The position numbers were made by a program, and so were the translations under genes. Of a DNA stretch of 64,000 bases, positions 1 to 13,091 are shown piece after piece. The notes under the pieces were generated by a model, which saw only the letters and a list, made by a program, of their open reading frames with translations, was not told the origin of the DNA and did not search any database. Origin of the DNA: Pelagibacteraceae bacterium (GTDB lineage Bacteria > Pseudomonadota > Alphaproteobacteria > Pelagibacterales > Pelagibacteraceae); contig JAGYIF010000003.1 of assembly GCA_018402735.1 (NCBI GenBank), forward strand, positions 62,001 to 126,000, written 5' to 3'. The stretch's first letter is position 1, and each line of letters opens with the position of its first letter.

Positions 1-582
1 AAGAACTTTTTGAAATTTAATTAAATCATAAACATTTGTTCCTACAACTTTAAGTCTTTTTGTATTAGGAACATTTTTAATACTTTTTAAAAACTTCTCA
101 GAAGCACCATCATGATGAATAATCAAAGCTGATTTTGTTTCTAGTTTAGTAAGAAAATTATCAAAAGATTTAGTTTTGAAGTTATCAAGTTTTGGCTCAT
201 CAAATACATTAACCTGATTATTCATTACTTTTGAAGAAAGCGCACTAATTAATCCAAGGTTTCTAACTTTTTTATTAAGCTTAGTTAATCTAGTTTGACC
301 TCTGTGTCTTGGACCGTGAGCAATACCACCGCCCACAAATATCGGAGCGGTAATGTTACCATGTCGAGCTCCTCCCGATCCTTTTTGTTGCACGATTTTT
401 CTTCTGGATCCTTTAACTTCTCCTCTAGATTTTGTATGACCTTTTTTCTTTCTTTGGTTGTTTATTTGCCAATTAATAACCAATTGAATTAAATCTCTTC
501 TGGGCTTGAAAGAGAAAACTTTATCTGAAACTTCGTGAGTTCCTATTTTTTTTCCTTCAATATTAATTTCTTCTAATTTCAT
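1..582 (-). CDS. rplD: 50S ribosomal protein L4 (3' end cut by window)
   Basis: Large-subunit ribosomal protein L4, which lines the exit tunnel and in many bacteria also regulates the S10 operon. Reading the minus strand from the ATG at 580-582 gives 194 codons with no stop before the window edge, so roughly the last dozen residues of a family of about 205 are missing. The Arg/Lys- and Gly-rich internal loop (GSGGARHG, GPRHRGQTR) that reaches into the tunnel is visible at residues 60-95. It starts 1 nt after the rplC stop, in the S10-operon order rpsJ-rplC-rplD. No frame breaks are seen. Identity is secure. Confidence 0.95.
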   Translation of the reverse strand, partial: MKLEEINIEGKKIGTHEVSDKVFSFKPRRDLIQLVINWQINNQRKKKGHTKSRGEVKGSRRKIVQQKGSGGARHGNITAPIFVGGGIAHGPRHRGQTRLTKLNKKVRNLGLISALSSKVMNNQVNVFDEPKLDNFKTKSFDNFLTKLETKSALIIHHDGASEKFLKSIKNVPNTKRLKVVGTNVYDLIKFQKVL

Positions 583-583
583 A

Positions 584-1378
584 TTAATCTTTTTTTGCCT
601 CAGTTTTTGGAGCTGCAGCTTCTTTTTCAGCTTTTGCAGTTTCTTTAGCCTCTTTTGCTAAATTCTTCTTATCTTTTTTATCAGTTTTAGCGGTTTCCAA
701 AACTTCAAAATATGATTTTAATCTATCTTGAACACTTATTTTATTTTTATGCTTGATTGCTTCTGTAATTTCTACATAGGTATTTTTACTTCCTGGAATA
801 GATCCTCTTAAATACAAAAGATTATTTGTAAGATCTGCTTCAACTATTTCTAGTCCTTGAGTAGTTCTGAATTTATCACCCATATGACCAGCCATTTTTT
901 TTCCTTTAAATACTTTACCTGGATCTTGTCTTTGACCAGTTGAACCGTGGGAACGATGAGAAACGGAAACACCGTGGGTAGCTCTCAATCCACCAAAATT
1001 CCATCGCTTCATAACACCTGCAAAACCCTTACCTATGGTTTTAGATCTGATATCCACGTATTTCTTATCTTTTAAAATATCTAGCGTAACATCTGAACCA
1101 GCTTTAAATTGCTCTGTATTTTCAATTCTATATTCTTTCAAAAATTTCTTTGCTTCTAATGATTTTTTAGCAAAAAAACCTTTCATAGCTTTTGTTAGTT
1201 TTGAGCTTTTAACGTGTCCATAACCTACTAAAAGAGCTGAGTAGCCTCTTTTTTCTTTATCAATTACTTCTACTATTTTTCCAGGTTCAACTTGCAATAC
1301 GGTTACAGGTACAGCTTCTCCGCTTTCGAAGAATTTTTGAGTCATTCCAATTTTTTTTCCTATTAGCCCTAAAGTCAT
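584..1378 (-). CDS. rplC: 50S ribosomal protein L3 with long charged C-terminal tail
   Basis: Large-subunit protein L3, an early assembly protein near the peptidyl-transferase centre. The N-terminus (LIGKKIGMTQ) and the central stretch GLRATHGVSVSHRSHGSTGQ, with the QDPGKVFKGKKMAGHMG segment, are diagnostic. At 264 residues it is clearly longer than E. coli L3 (209). The excess is a Lys/Ala/Glu-rich tail over the last 35 or so residues (AKEAKETAKAEKEAAAPK) that looks disordered. It lies 2 nt downstream of rpsJ and 1 nt before rplD, so it is almost certainly cotranscribed. Confidence 0.97.
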   Translation of the reverse strand: MTLGLIGKKIGMTQKFFESGEAVPVTVLQVEPGKIVEVIDKEKRGYSALLVGYGHVKSSKLTKAMKGFFAKKSLEAKKFLKEYRIENTEQFKAGSDVTLDILKDKKYVDIRSKTIGKGFAGVMKRWNFGGLRATHGVSVSHRSHGSTGQRQDPGKVFKGKKMAGHMGDKFRTTQGLEIVEADLTNNLLYLRGSIPGSKNTYVEITEAIKHKNKISVQDRLKSYFEVLETAKTDKKDKKNLAKEAKETAKAEKEAAAPKTEAKKD

Positions 1379-1380
1379 AA

Positions 1381-1689
1381 TTAAATTTTAATCTCCACGT
1401 CTACACCTGCTGCCAAATCAAGCTTCATTAATGCTTCAATTGTTTGCGGAGTAGGTTCTAAAATGTCTATAAGTCTTTTGTGAGTTCTCGTTTCAAATTG
1501 TTCTCTACTTTTTTTGTCGATATGAGGTGATCTTAAAACAGTAAAAATTTCCTTTGTCGTTGGAAGTGGAATTGGCCCTTTAATTTGAGCACCGGTTCTT
1601 TTAGCAGTATTTACGATTTCAATAGTAGATTGATCTAGTATTTTATGGTCGTACGCTTGTAATCTAATTCTTATTTGTTGCTTTTCCAT
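1381..1689 (-). CDS. rpsJ: 30S ribosomal protein S10
   Basis: Small-subunit head protein S10 (NusE), which also acts in transcription antitermination. It has the usual family length of 102 residues, with typical segments [16 protein letters not shown] at the N-terminus and [10 protein letters not shown] and [14 protein letters not shown] in the middle. In many proteobacteria a tuf gene sits between fusA and rpsJ. Here rpsJ begins 3 nt after the fusA stop, so the str and S10 gene blocks are directly joined. Translation is probably coupled to fusA and rplC. Confidence 0.98.
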   Translation of the reverse strand: MEKQQIRIRLQAYDHKILDQSTIEIVNTAKRTGAQIKGPIPLPTTKEIFTVLRSPHIDKKSREQFETRTHKRLIDILEPTPQTIEALMKLDLAAGVDVEIKI

Positions 1690-1692
1690 AAT

Positions 1693-3768
1693 TTAGGCTA
1701 ATTTCTTTGTTACTTCGTCTTGAACATTTTGAGGAACTTTTTCATAATGATCAAAAGACATTGTGTATTGAGCTCTACCTTGCGACATAGATCTTAATGT
1801 GTTCACATAACCAAACATATTAGCAAGTGGTACCATCGCATTAATAACGGTTGCATTGCCTCGTTTGTCTGTTGATCCAATTTGTCCTCTTCGACTGTTT
1901 AAATCTCCAATAACATCACCCATATGATCTTCAGGTGTCACTACTTCAACCTTCATAATTGGTTCTAAAAGTTTTAATCCAGCTTTTGTACAAGCTTCTT
2001 TAAATCCCATTCTTCCAGCTATTTCAAAAGCTAGTGCGCTAGAATCTACATCATGATGCAATCCATCTAACAAAGTAACTTTATAATCTAACATTGGAAA
2101 TCCAGCTAAAATTCCGGAATCTGCAACACCTTCAATTCCTTTTTCAACGCCAGGAATAAATTCTTTAGGTATGGCTCCACCTTTAATTAAATTCTCAACT
2201 GCCCTACCTTTTCCAGGTAATTGCGGTTCTACACTTAATTTGACACGAGCAAACTGGCCTGCGCCACCGCTTTGTTTTTTGTGGGTATAATCAACTGTTG
2301 CTGTTCCTTGAATTGTTTCACGATAAGCAACTTGTGGGGCTCCGATATTAGCTTCCACCTTAAATTCTCTTTTCATTCTATCTACAATAATATCCAAATG
2401 TAATTCACCCATTCCTTTAATAATTGTTTGTCCAGATTCATTGTCAGAGGAAACTCTAAATGAAGGATCTTCTTTAGCTAATCTGGCTAAAGCTTCGCCC
2501 ATTTTTTCTTGGTCACCTTTAGTTTTTGGCTCTACTGCAATTTCGATAACTGGTTCTGGGAAATCCATAGGCTCTAATACAATTGGGTTTGAAGAATCAC
2601 AAAGAGTGTGACCTGTAATAGTGTATTTAAGTCCTGCAAGTGCAACGATATCACCGGTAGACGCTGATTTAATGTCTTCTCTATTGTTAGCATGCATAAG
2701 CAACATTCTTCCTATTCTTTCCTCTTTATCTTTGGTTGTATTCAAAACGCCAGTTCCAGCATTTAATGTACCAGAGTAAATTCTAATGAATGTTAACGAA
2801 CCAACAAATGGGTCATTGGCAACTTTAAAGGCCAAAGCGCTAAATGGTTCGGTGTTTGAAAATTTTCTGACAATTTCATCTTCTGTATCAGGTTTGGTTC
2901 CTACAATCTGTCCAATGTCTAATGGACTTGGCAAATAATCAACGACCGCATCTAATAAAGGCTGAACACCTTTATTTTTAAAAGCAGAACCACATATAAC
3001 TGGTACGAAGGAAAAATTTAAAGTTCCTTTTCTAATGCATTTTTTTAAATCAGATTCAGATATCTCTTTACCTTCAAGATAAGCTTCCATAAGCTTTTCA
3101 TCTTGCTCTACTGCCATTTCAACCAGTTCTTTTCTGTACTTGTCAGCTTCTGATTTTAGATCTGCAGGAATTTCAACGATATCAAATTTTGCACCTAAAC
3201 TTTCATCGTTCCAAACTATTCCCTTCATTTTGACTAAATCAATTACTCCTTTAAGGTCTGACTCAATACCAATGGGCAACTGAAGCAGTAATGGATTGGC
3301 TCCTAATCTTTCTTTTAACATGCCTACGCACATAAAAAAGTTAGCACCAGTTCTGTCTAATTTGTTTATAAAACACATTCTTGGAACTTTGTATTTATCT
3401 GCTTGTCTCCAAACAGTTTCTGATTGTGGCTCTACGCCCGCAACTCCGTCAAATACAGCAACAGCTCCGTCTAATACTTTTAAAGATCTTTCAACTTCAA
3501 TGGTGAAATCAACGTGTCCTGGTGTGTCGATAATATTAATTCTATGATCATTCCAAAAACAAGTAGTGGCTGCAGATGTAATAGTAATTCCTCGCTCTTG
3601 CTCTTGCTCCATCCAGTCCATAGTTGCTGCACCGTCATGAACTTCACCAATCTTATGTTCTTTTCCCGTATAATAAAGAATACGTTCAGTAGTCGTAGTT
3701 TTACCAGCATCAATGTGAGCCATGATACCAATATTTCTATATTTATCTTTTGAAATTTCTTTATCCAT
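1693..3768 (-). CDS. fusA: Translation elongation factor G
   Basis: GTPase that drives ribosomal translocation and, with RRF, ribosome recycling. At 691 residues it has the family length. G1 (AHIDAGKTT, about residues 17-25), switch I (RGITITSAA), G3 (DTPGHVDF) and G4 (NKLDRTGA) are all intact. Domain IV-V sequences follow ([22 protein letters not shown]). The gene lies 3 nt downstream of rpsG and 3 nt upstream of rpsJ. No frame problem is seen. Confidence 0.98.
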   Translation of the reverse strand: MDKEISKDKYRNIGIMAHIDAGKTTTTERILYYTGKEHKIGEVHDGAATMDWMEQEQERGITITSAATTCFWNDHRINIIDTPGHVDFTIEVERSLKVLDGAVAVFDGVAGVEPQSETVWRQADKYKVPRMCFINKLDRTGANFFMCVGMLKERLGANPLLLQLPIGIESDLKGVIDLVKMKGIVWNDESLGAKFDIVEIPADLKSEADKYRKELVEMAVEQDEKLMEAYLEGKEISESDLKKCIRKGTLNFSFVPVICGSAFKNKGVQPLLDAVVDYLPSPLDIGQIVGTKPDTEDEIVRKFSNTEPFSALAFKVANDPFVGSLTFIRIYSGTLNAGTGVLNTTKDKEERIGRMLLMHANNREDIKSASTGDIVALAGLKYTITGHTLCDSSNPIVLEPMDFPEPVIEIAVEPKTKGDQEKMGEALARLAKEDPSFRVSSDNESGQTIIKGMGELHLDIIVDRMKREFKVEANIGAPQVAYRETIQGTATVDYTHKKQSGGAGQFARVKLSVEPQLPGKGRAVENLIKGGAIPKEFIPGVEKGIEGVADSGILAGFPMLDYKVTLLDGLHHDVDSSALAFEIAGRMGFKEACTKAGLKLLEPIMKVEVVTPEDHMGDVIGDLNSRRGQIGSTDKRGNATVINAMVPLANMFGYVNTLRSMSQGRAQYTMSFDHYEKVPQNVQDEVTKKLA

Positions 3769-3771
3769 AAA

Positions 3772-4616
<845 letters not shown>

Positions 4617-4721
4617 AATTTTTATAAATAAATTTTTTAAGGGAAGCTTACGTAGAACTTGTAAAACGGTAGTAGTTTAAAGCTAACAAAGGCCTTACGT
4701 GCTACCTTAAAAATTGCGCTA

Positions 4722-4749
4722 TTAATACTGATTTATTGCACAAGGTCAA
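4722..4749 (-). promoter_or_regulatory. Candidate sigma-70 promoter for rpsL-rpsG-fusA-rpsJ
   Basis: On the minus strand TTGACC (4744-4749) and TATTAA (4722-4727) are separated by 16 bp. They match the -35 and -10 consensus at 5/6 and 4/6 positions. The predicted start near 4715 would leave a leader of about 100 nt before rpsL. That leader can form two short hairpins: GGTAG (4702-4706) with CTACC (4668-4672), and AAGTTCTACGTAAGCTT around 4635-4651. This is motif matching only. Confidence 0.45.
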
Positions 4750-4794
4750 TACCAACCAACTCTAAAAAGCACTTAAATTATGATGATATTGTAA

Positions 4795-7700
4795 CTATTG
4801 AACGGCTTCTTCTACAGCTTCTACTTTTTTCTTTTTAAGCTTTTGCTGTAACTCGATATCTTTTTGATGTGCTACATCATTAAGTCTAATTCTACTCATG
4901 CCGCTACCTGCTGGGATCAATCTACCGACAATAACGTTTTCTTTAAGACCAAATAAGTCATCAGATTTACCTTTAATAGCCGCATCTGTCAGTACACGGG
5001 TAGTTTCCTGGAAGGAAGCTGCTGAGATAAATGATTTTGTTTGCAATGAAGCTTTAGTAATTCCAAGTAGAACAGGATCAGCAACTATTTGCTTTTTACC
5101 ATCTTTTTTTAATTGTGCATTTAAATTTAACACATCAATTTTATCTACAACTTCACCTAATAAATAATTACTGTCACCAGGTTCTCTAATGTCTACTTTT
5201 CTTAACATTTGTCTTAAGATAACTTCAATATGCTTATCGTTGATAACAACACCCTGCAATCTATAAACACCCTGAACTTCATTCACGAAATATTCAGTTA
5301 GATATTCAATACCAAGAATTTTTAAAATATCATGAGTAGCTGGACTTCCGTCGAGCAAATATTCTCCTTTAGAAATGCTTTCACCAGGATTAAAGTTAAC
5401 CTGTTTGCCTTTAGGAATGAGATAATTAGACTCAACTCCATTTTCACCCTGAATAGTAATTTTTTGTTTTCCTCTAATTTCTTTTCCAAAAACTATTTTT
5501 CCATCATTCTCGGCAATGATTGCTCCATCTTTTGGTTTTCTAGCTTCAAATAATTCAGCAACTCTTGGTAATCCTCCTGTAATATCTTTTGTCTTAGATG
5601 TTGCTTTTGGTAATCTTGCAAGAACGTCTCCTGCATTTACTTTTGATCCGTCTGCAACAGATAAAATAGTTTCTGGAGATAAATAATATCTAGCTTCATT
5701 ACCGTCTGCTTTTTTAACTACTTCGTCATTTTTATCTCGTAACGTAATTCTTGGTTTTAAATCTAAACTCTTAGATTGAGATCTCCAATCCAAAACAATC
5801 TTAGATGAAATACCTGTATTTTCATCCGTCTTATCTGAAATTGATGAGCCATCGACTAAATCAACATAATTAACTATACCTGCAGTTTCTGCAATTACGG
5901 GGAGGGTATATGGATCCCATTCGCAAATTTTTTGATTTTTTTTAACTGGCTGATCTGGTCTTACAAAAAGTTTTGTTCCATAAGGAACTTTATACGATGC
6001 TTTTACATAACCATCTTTTTCAATTGTAATTTCTATATTTCTTCCCATTACAATTAAATTTTTAGATGAATCTTCAACCAAATTTTTACTAATTAATTTT
6101 AAAATTCCCTCCGATGGAGCAATCACTGAAGACTCCTCTTTAAAAGAAGCTGTTCCACCAACGTGGAAGGTTCTCATTGTTAATTGTGTGCCTGGTTCTC
6201 CAATGGATTGAGCTGCAATCATACCAACACATTCCCCTACTGAAACTGGTTTACCTCGTGCCAAATCTCTTCCGTAACATTTTTGACAAACACCTTTTTG
6301 ACTAGCGCATGTAATAACTGAATAAACTTTGCAAGTTTTAACACCAGCAGACTCAATCATCTCGCATTTTTCTTCATCAATCATGTGTTTTTTCTTAACA
6401 ATAACTTCGCCTGTTAAAGAATTTTTAACATCTTCTGCAGCATATCTTCCCAAAGCTCTTTCAGCTAAACTTACTAATACGTTTCCACCTTCAATAATTT
6501 CACCAATAGTTATTGGTTTATCCCCGCCACAATCTAATGAGGAAATAATCACGTCTTGAGAAACGTCACACAATCTTCTAGTTAAATAACCAGAGTTAGC
6601 TGTTTTTAATGCTGTATCAGCAAGACCTTTTCTGGCTCCGTGAGTAGATGTGAAATACTCCAAAATTGTTAAACCTTCTTTAAAGTTTGAAATAATTGGT
6701 GTTTCAATAATTTCTCCTGAAGGTTTGGCCATTAATCCCCTCATTCCGGCTAATTGCTTCATCTGCGCAGCTGAACCCCTAGCTCCAGAATCTGCCATCA
6801 TAAATACAGAATTAATTTGAATTTTTCCTTCTTTATCTTTCTTTGGAGTAGAAATGATGCTCATCATTTCTGATGCAATTTTATCTGTACATTTAGACCA
6901 CTGATCGATTACTTTATTGTATTTTTCTCCTTTAGTGATCAGTCCTTCTGAATATTGATTTTCATATTCTTCCACTAATTTTTTAGCATCTTTAATAATA
7001 CCTTTTTTACTCTCTGGAATAATTAGATCATCTTTTCCAAAAGAAATACCTGCTTTAAAAGCATTTCTAAAACCAAGAGTCATTAAACGATCGCAGAAAA
7101 TAACTGTTTCTTTTTGTCCGCAAAATCTAAATACTTTATCAATAACTTCTGAAATATGCTTTTTTGATAAAGTTCTATTAATTAAATCAAACTTAATATC
7201 TTTATGTTTTGGAAGAATATTTGAGATTATAAATCTTCCAGCTGTACTTTCAAATTTTTTAAATATTAAATTTCCTTTATCGTCTTTAGTTTCGAACCTA
7301 GAGATAATTTTTGAGTGAATATGAATATTTCCACCTTCAATTGCCTGTTCAATTTCATTTATGTTTAAGAAATAACCTTGAGATTTTTCATCTTTGTTTT
7401 CCAATGGCTCTTGGGACAAATAATAAATTCCTAAAACCATGTCCTGACTGGGCACAATAATTGGCTTACCGTTTGCAGGATGTAAAATATTGTTAGTAGA
7501 CATCATTAAAACTCTAGCTTCTAATTGAGCCTCAATACTTAAAGGAACGTGAACAGCCATTTGGTCACCATCAAAGTCAGCGTTAAATGCAGCAGTGACT
7601 AATGGATGTAATTGGATAGCTTTCATCTCCGTTAAAACTGGTTCAAAAGCTTGAACTCCTAATCTGTGAAGGGTTGGTGCCCTATTTAATAATACCGGGT

Positions 7701-8961
7701 GTTGTCTGATCACATAATCCAATATGTCCCAAACTTCTTGTTTTTCCTTTTCAACAATTTTTTTAGCTTGTTTAATGGTAGTTGCGTAACCTAATTTATC
7801 TAATCTTGCATATACAAATGGTTTAAATAATTCTAAAGCCATTTTTTTAGGAAGTCCGCATTGATGTAATTTTAATTCAGGACCAGAAACGATTACAGAT
7901 CTGCCTGAATAATCAACTCGCTTACCAAGTAAGTTTTGTCTAAATCTACCTTGTTTTCCTTTAAGCATTTCTGCCAAAGATTTGAGAGGTCTTTTTCCAG
8001 TTCCTGTAATTACTCTTCCTCTTCTTCCATTATCAAATAAAGCATCAACAGATTCTTGAAGCATTCTTTTTTCATTTCTAACAATGATATCTGGAGCTCT
8101 TAAATCCATTAATCTTCTTAATCGATTGTTTCTATTAATTACTCTTCGGTATAGATCATTCAAATCAGATGTAGCAAATCTTCCGCCATCTAAAGGAACT
8201 AGTGGGCGTAACTCTGGTGGAATAACAGGCAGTGTTGTTAAAATCATCCATTCAGCTTTATTTCCAGATGAAATGAAAGATTCAATTAGTTTTAATCTTT
8301 TTATAGTTCTCTCTTCATTTACTTTTGAAGTTATTGTTTTTAATTCTTCTCGAAGACGATCTCTATCAGATTCCATGTCAAGATTTGCAAGACAATCTCT
8401 AATAGCAGACGCTCCTATACCTGCTGTAAATTGGTCTTCACCAAACTCTTCTTGAGCTTTTAAATACTCTTCTTCAGTTATAATTTGGTTTCTATGAAAT
8501 GTTGTTAAACCAGGCTCAACCACAATAAAATTTTCATAGTATAAAACTTTTTCTAAATCTTTCAGTTTCAAGTCTAATGCTAAAGCAATTCTGCTCGGTA
8601 ATGATTTTAAGAACCAGATATGAGAAACTGGTGTTGCAAGCTCAATGTGTCCCATTCTATCTCGTCGCACATTTGATTTAGTAATTTCAGTTCCGCATTT
8701 TTCGCAGATAATTCCTCTAAACTTCATGCCTTTGTATTTTCCGCACAAACATTCATAATCTTTTACGGGACCAAAAATTCTAGCACAGAAAAGACCATCT
8801 TTTTCTGGCTTAAAAGTTCTGTAATTAATAGTTTCAGGTTTTTTAATTTCCCCAAATGACCAGGATTTAATTTTTTCAGGACTAGCTAAAGATATTTTAA
8901 TTTTTGAAAAAACGTCTTTACTTATTTTTTTTGAAAATAGATTTGAAAGTTCTTTACTCAT
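4795..8961 (-). CDS. rpoC: DNA-directed RNA polymerase subunit beta'
   Basis: Catalytic beta' subunit of RNA polymerase, 1388 residues. The N-terminal zinc-ribbon cysteines (CLCG and CEKCG, about residues 70-90) are present. The active-site Mg motif NADFDGD lies at about residues 457-465, and the C-terminal zinc cysteines ([13 protein letters not shown]) are also intact. Trigger-loop sequence [10 protein letters not shown] is seen. The tail ends in a Lys run followed by acidic residues. It follows rpoB by 2 nt. Reading frame is continuous. Confidence 0.98.
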   Translation of the reverse strand: MSKELSNLFSKKISKDVFSKIKISLASPEKIKSWSFGEIKKPETINYRTFKPEKDGLFCARIFGPVKDYECLCGKYKGMKFRGIICEKCGTEITKSNVRRDRMGHIELATPVSHIWFLKSLPSRIALALDLKLKDLEKVLYYENFIVVEPGLTTFHRNQIITEEEYLKAQEEFGEDQFTAGIGASAIRDCLANLDMESDRDRLREELKTITSKVNEERTIKRLKLIESFISSGNKAEWMILTTLPVIPPELRPLVPLDGGRFATSDLNDLYRRVINRNNRLRRLMDLRAPDIIVRNEKRMLQESVDALFDNGRRGRVITGTGKRPLKSLAEMLKGKQGRFRQNLLGKRVDYSGRSVIVSGPELKLHQCGLPKKMALELFKPFVYARLDKLGYATTIKQAKKIVEKEKQEVWDILDYVIRQHPVLLNRAPTLHRLGVQAFEPVLTEMKAIQLHPLVTAAFNADFDGDQMAVHVPLSIEAQLEARVLMMSTNNILHPANGKPIIVPSQDMVLGIYYLSQEPLENKDEKSQGYFLNINEIEQAIEGGNIHIHSKIISRFETKDDKGNLIFKKFESTAGRFIISNILPKHKDIKFDLINRTLSKKHISEVIDKVFRFCGQKETVIFCDRLMTLGFRNAFKAGISFGKDDLIIPESKKGIIKDAKKLVEEYENQYSEGLITKGEKYNKVIDQWSKCTDKIASEMMSIISTPKKDKEGKIQINSVFMMADSGARGSAAQMKQLAGMRGLMAKPSGEIIETPIISNFKEGLTILEYFTSTHGARKGLADTALKTANSGYLTRRLCDVSQDVIISSLDCGGDKPITIGEIIEGGNVLVSLAERALGRYAAEDVKNSLTGEVIVKKKHMIDEEKCEMIESAGVKTCKVYSVITCASQKGVCQKCYGRDLARGKPVSVGECVGMIAAQSIGEPGTQLTMRTFHVGGTASFKEESSVIAPSEGILKLISKNLVEDSSKNLIVMGRNIEITIEKDGYVKASYKVPYGTKLFVRPDQPVKKNQKICEWDPYTLPVIAETAGIVNYVDLVDGSSISDKTDENTGISSKIVLDWRSQSKSLDLKPRITLRDKNDEVVKKADGNEARYYLSPETILSVADGSKVNAGDVLARLPKATSKTKDITGGLPRVAELFEARKPKDGAIIAENDGKIVFGKEIRGKQKITIQGENGVESNYLIPKGKQVNFNPGESISKGEYLLDGSPATHDILKILGIEYLTEYFVNEVQGVYRLQGVVINDKHIEVILRQMLRKVDIREPGDSNYLLGEVVDKIDVLNLNAQLKKDGKKQIVADPVLLGITKASLQTKSFISAASFQETTRVLTDAAIKGKSDDLFGLKENVIVGRLIPAGSGMSRIRLNDVAHQKDIELQQKLKKKKVEAVEEAVQ

Positions 8962-8963
8962 GA

Positions 8964-11900
8964 CTAATTAAGCTCCAAGTTTAGTGCTAAAGATCTTATT
9001 TCTTTAACTAATACGTTAAATGATTCTGGTATACCTGATTCAAAATCATCATCACCTTTTACAATCGTCTCGTACACTTTTGTTCTACCGGCAACATCAT
9101 CTGATTTAACCGTTAATATTTCTTGTAGAGTATATGCAGCACCATAGGCCTCTAGCGCCCAGACTTCCATCTCTCCAAATCTTTGACCACCAAATTGAGC
9201 TTTTCCTCCTAGTGGTTGCTGCGTAACTAAACTGTATGGTCCAGTTGATCGAGCATGTATTTTATCATCCACCATGTGATAAAGTTTAAGCATATAAATT
9301 ATACCAACCGTTACTTCTCTATCAAATTTTTCACCTGTTCTTCCGTCAAACAAAGTAGTTTGTCCGCTTTCTGGTAAACCAGAAAACTTCAACATACTTG
9401 TAACATCTTCAACGCTAGCTCCATCAAAAACTGGAGTTGCTATCGGAACACCGTGAGTTAAATTTTTAAGAACTTCAGATAGTTCGTTATTATTTAAATT
9501 TTGAATTTCTTTTTCAATTTCTTTATCGTTATAAATTGAAGACAATGCATCTTTTGTATGAGAGGCATTTTTTATAGTTTTTTGATAATCGTTAAGTATC
9601 TTTTTAATTTTTTCTCCAAGTTCAGAACAAGCCCAACCTAAGTGAGTTTCTAAAATCTGACCAACATTCATACGGCTAGGAACTCCAAGTGGGTTCAGAA
9701 CAATATCAACTGGTTTACCATTCGCCATATACGGCATATCTTCTACTGGCACAATTTTACTAATAACACCTTTGTTTCCATGTCTTCCAGCCATCTTATC
9801 TCCTGGCTGAAGCTTTCTTTTCATCGCAACGAACACTTTAACCATCTTCATAACGCCTGGTAATAATTCATCACCTCTCTCAATTTTGTCAACTTTGTCA
9901 TCAAATCTTAATTGAATATCTTTTTTCGCTTTTGAATATTGCTCTTTTAAAATTGATAAATCGTTTAATGATTTTTCAGAATCTGTAGATATTTTTAAAG
10001 TGTCTGCTAAGGTTAATTCAGATAGAATTTCTTTAGTTAATTTAGAACCTTTTGTAATTTTTTTAAAATCTTCACCTAATGAAGTCCCTTCCAAAATTTC
10101 AACTGCTCTACTTTTAATGTTCATTTCTAAAATTGTCTCTTCTGCTTGCTTGTCATCTAGTACAGATTCAATTTCAGCTTTTTCAATGGATAAAGCTCTT
10201 TCGTCTTTTTCAATACCATGTCTATTAAACACTCTAACTTCAACTACGGTTCCGCCAGTGCCCGATGGCATTTTTAAAGAAGTGTCTCTTACATCAATTG
10301 CTTTTTCACCAAATATGGCTCTTAATAATTTCTCTTCTGAAGTTACTTTAGTGTCTCCTTTTGGAGTTAATTTTCCAACTAAAATATCACCTGGTTTTAC
10401 TTCTGCGCCAACATAGACAATTCCAGATTCATCTAAATTTCTTAAAGCTTCTTCACTTGTGTTTGGTATGTCTCTTGTAATTTCTTCTGGTCCTAATTTG
10501 GTATCTCTAGCCATGACATCATATTCTTCAATATGAATTGAAGTAAATACGTCATCCGAAACACATCGCTCAGAAATTAATATTGAGTCTTCAAAATTGT
10601 AACCAAGCCATGGCATAAAGGCTACCATAACGTTTTTACCCAATGCAAGTTCACCAAATTGAGTAGATGGACCATCAGCAATCACATCACCTTGCTTCAC
10701 TACATCACCAACTTTTACTAGTGGTCTTTGGTTGGTACAGGTATTTTGATTTGACCTTTGAAATTTTTGTAAATTGTAAATGTCAACGCTTGATACTGTT
10801 AAATCTTTTTCAGCAGTTGCTTTCACAACTATTCTTTTTCCATCAATTTTTTCTATAACACCATCTCTTTTTGCAACAATGGTAGCTCCTGAATCTAAAG
10901 CAACATCTTTTTCCATTCCAGTTCCAACCAATGGAGACTCATTTTTAATTAAAGGAACAGCTTGCCTCATCATGTTTGATCCCATCAAAGCTCTGTTTGC
11001 ATCATCATTTTCTAAAAAAGGAATTAAAGCTGCTGCAACAGAAACAACTTGTTTTGGAGAAACGTCCATGTAATCAATGTTCTCTGGTTTTGCTAATTCA
11101 AATCCTAAATTTTTTCTGCAAGAAACAAGTTCATCTTTAAATGAATTATCATCGCTTAAAGGTGAGTTTGCCTGTGCAATTGTAAACTTTCCTTCTTCCA
11201 TTGCTGAAAGATGATGAATTTCTTTTGTAACTTTTTCATTTTTTACTACTCGGTAAGGACTTTCAATAAAACCGTATCTATTGACTTTGGAGTAGGTAGC
11301 CAAACTATTAATTAGTCCAATGTTTGGTCCCTCAGGAGTTTCGATTGGACAAATTCTTCCGTAATGAGTTGGATGAACGTCTCGTACTTCAAATCCAGCA
11401 CGCTCTCTAGTTAAGCCTCCTGGTCCTAATGCAGAAACTCTTCGTTTATGAGTTATTTCAGCTAATGGATTTGTTTGATCCATAAATTGAGATAACTGAG
11501 AAGTACCAAAAAATTCTTTTAACGAAGCTGCTATTGGTTTTGAATTGATCAAGTCTTGAGGCATTACTGTATCAATTTCAACAGAAGACATTTTTTCTTT
11601 AATGGCTCTTTCCATTCTCACCAAGCCAACTCTAAATTGATTTTCTACTAATTCTCCAACAGATCTAACTCTTCTATTTCCTAAGTGATCAATGTCATCA
11701 ACTTCTTCTTTTCCATCTTTTAGACGTAGCATTTTTGCTACAATTCTAAGAATATCTTCTTTGGTTAAAACCGTATTTTTAACATCAACATCTAAATCCA
11801 ATTTGCTATTCAACTTAACTCTACCAACATCAGACAAGTCGTATCTGGTATTGTTAAAGAAAAGATTGTTAAATAAATTTCTAGAAGTCTCAACTGTTGG

Positions 11901-13040
11901 TGGCTCACCTGGTCTAAGAACCCTGTAAATATCCATACAAGCTTCATCCGAGTTATTATTTTTATCAACTACAAGCGTATTTCTTAAATAAGAGCCAATA
12001 TTTACTCCGTCAATATCTGATAAATAAAACGTTTTAATTCCTAATTTTTTAAGTCTCTCTGGTGTTTCTGATGTGATTTCATCTCCTGACTCAAAATAAA
12101 CCTCTCCTGTCTTCTCATTAATAATATCAGCAGAGAAGTATCTTCCTTCTAGTTCCGTAAAGTTTACGATGATATTTTTAAGACCTTCTTTTTGAAATTT
12201 CAAAGCTAATGGTAATGGGATTTTTGTCCCTTCTTTTGCAATTTTTTTATCTGTATCAGCATCTATCAAATCAAATCTAAGTTTTGCATTTTTATATTTC
12301 TCTGGAACAAATTTAGTTTTACAAGAACTGTCATCAACTAGATCAAATCTAATAGGCGTGTGAAATAAATTTAACAATTCATCTTTATCGTGACCTAAAG
12401 CCATTAACAAAGTGGTAACCGGTATTTTTCTTTTTCTATCAATTCTAAAATACAAAATATCTTTAATATCGTATTCTAAATCTAACCAAGAACCACGGTA
12501 CGGAATAACTCTGCAACTAAATAATAATTTTCCACTTGAATGAGATTTTCCTTTGTCATGATCTAAAAAAAGACCAGGACTTCTATGCATTTGGTTAACA
12601 ACCACTCTATCTGTTCCATTAATTACAAACGTTCCTTTATCAGTCATCAAAGGAACATCACTCATATATACTTCCTGCTCTTTAGCAGATAAAATTTGTT
12701 TGGTTTGAGCCTCTTCGTTAATATCGTAAGCTACTAATCGCAACGTAACTTTTAAAGGTGCAGAATAGGTAAGACCTCTTTGTTTACATTCAGCAACGTC
12801 ATACTTTTCTTTTTCAAAACGATACGAAATATATTCAATCGTTGCATGACCAGCGAAATCTTCAATGGGGAATACTTCTTTAAAAACTTTATCTAAACCA
12901 GATTTGTTTTCAGAATTTAGTTTTAAAAAACTATTATAGGATGATCTTTGTACTTCAATAAGATCTGGAATTTTTAAAATATTTTCAAGTTTACCGAAAC
13001 TTTTTCTAATTTTTTTTTTATCTGTAAAAGATAAATGCAT
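8964..13040 (-). CDS. rpoB: DNA-directed RNA polymerase subunit beta
   Basis: Beta subunit of RNA polymerase, 1358 residues, close to E. coli (1342). The rifampicin pocket region ([29 protein letters not shown]) near residues 510-545 is wild type. Other landmarks are [28 protein letters not shown] and the C-terminal [20 protein letters not shown]. It lies 51 nt downstream of rplL, a gap containing a short hairpin, and 2 nt upstream of rpoC. Confidence 0.98.
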   Translation of the reverse strand: MHLSFTDKKKIRKSFGKLENILKIPDLIEVQRSSYNSFLKLNSENKSGLDKVFKEVFPIEDFAGHATIEYISYRFEKEKYDVAECKQRGLTYSAPLKVTLRLVAYDINEEAQTKQILSAKEQEVYMSDVPLMTDKGTFVINGTDRVVVNQMHRSPGLFLDHDKGKSHSSGKLLFSCRVIPYRGSWLDLEYDIKDILYFRIDRKRKIPVTTLLMALGHDKDELLNLFHTPIRFDLVDDSSCKTKFVPEKYKNAKLRFDLIDADTDKKIAKEGTKIPLPLALKFQKEGLKNIIVNFTELEGRYFSADIINEKTGEVYFESGDEITSETPERLKKLGIKTFYLSDIDGVNIGSYLRNTLVVDKNNNSDEACMDIYRVLRPGEPPTVETSRNLFNNLFFNNTRYDLSDVGRVKLNSKLDLDVDVKNTVLTKEDILRIVAKMLRLKDGKEEVDDIDHLGNRRVRSVGELVENQFRVGLVRMERAIKEKMSSVEIDTVMPQDLINSKPIAASLKEFFGTSQLSQFMDQTNPLAEITHKRRVSALGPGGLTRERAGFEVRDVHPTHYGRICPIETPEGPNIGLINSLATYSKVNRYGFIESPYRVVKNEKVTKEIHHLSAMEEGKFTIAQANSPLSDDNSFKDELVSCRKNLGFELAKPENIDYMDVSPKQVVSVAAALIPFLENDDANRALMGSNMMRQAVPLIKNESPLVGTGMEKDVALDSGATIVAKRDGVIEKIDGKRIVVKATAEKDLTVSSVDIYNLQKFQRSNQNTCTNQRPLVKVGDVVKQGDVIADGPSTQFGELALGKNVMVAFMPWLGYNFEDSILISERCVSDDVFTSIHIEEYDVMARDTKLGPEEITRDIPNTSEEALRNLDESGIVYVGAEVKPGDILVGKLTPKGDTKVTSEEKLLRAIFGEKAIDVRDTSLKMPSGTGGTVVEVRVFNRHGIEKDERALSIEKAEIESVLDDKQAEETILEMNIKSRAVEILEGTSLGEDFKKITKGSKLTKEILSELTLADTLKISTDSEKSLNDLSILKEQYSKAKKDIQLRFDDKVDKIERGDELLPGVMKMVKVFVAMKRKLQPGDKMAGRHGNKGVISKIVPVEDMPYMANGKPVDIVLNPLGVPSRMNVGQILETHLGWACSELGEKIKKILNDYQKTIKNASHTKDALSSIYNDKEIEKEIQNLNNNELSEVLKNLTHGVPIATPVFDGASVEDVTSMLKFSGLPESGQTTLFDGRTGEKFDREVTVGIIYMLKLYHMVDDKIHARSTGPYSLVTQQPLGGKAQFGGQRFGEMEVWALEAYGAAYTLQEILTVKSDDVAGRTKVYETIVKGDDDFESGIPESFNVLVKEIRSLALNLELN

Positions 13041-13055
13041 AATTATTTCTATTAC

Positions 13056-13069
13056 CCAGTGTTACCTGG
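13056..13069 (-). other. Short hairpin in the rplL-rpoB gap
   Basis: CCAG and CTGG arms with a 6-nt loop (GTAACA on the transcript) lie in the 51-bp space between rplL and rpoB. In E. coli a partial attenuator at the same place reduces rpoBC expression relative to rplJL. The stem here is only 4 bp and no clear U-tract follows, so this is a weak positional analogy. Confidence 0.2.
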
Positions 13070-13091
13070 ATTTAAATTAGTAACGTTAAAC

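Noticed and set aside
4691-4698. Palindrome AAGGCCTT-like sequence in the rpsL leader as an operator
   Set aside because: Only 8 bp at most, common by chance, and no second copy nearby.
10000-10416. 138-codon plus-strand open frame opposite rpoB
   Set aside because: Antisense shadow; composition matches reverse reading of an AT-rich conserved gene.
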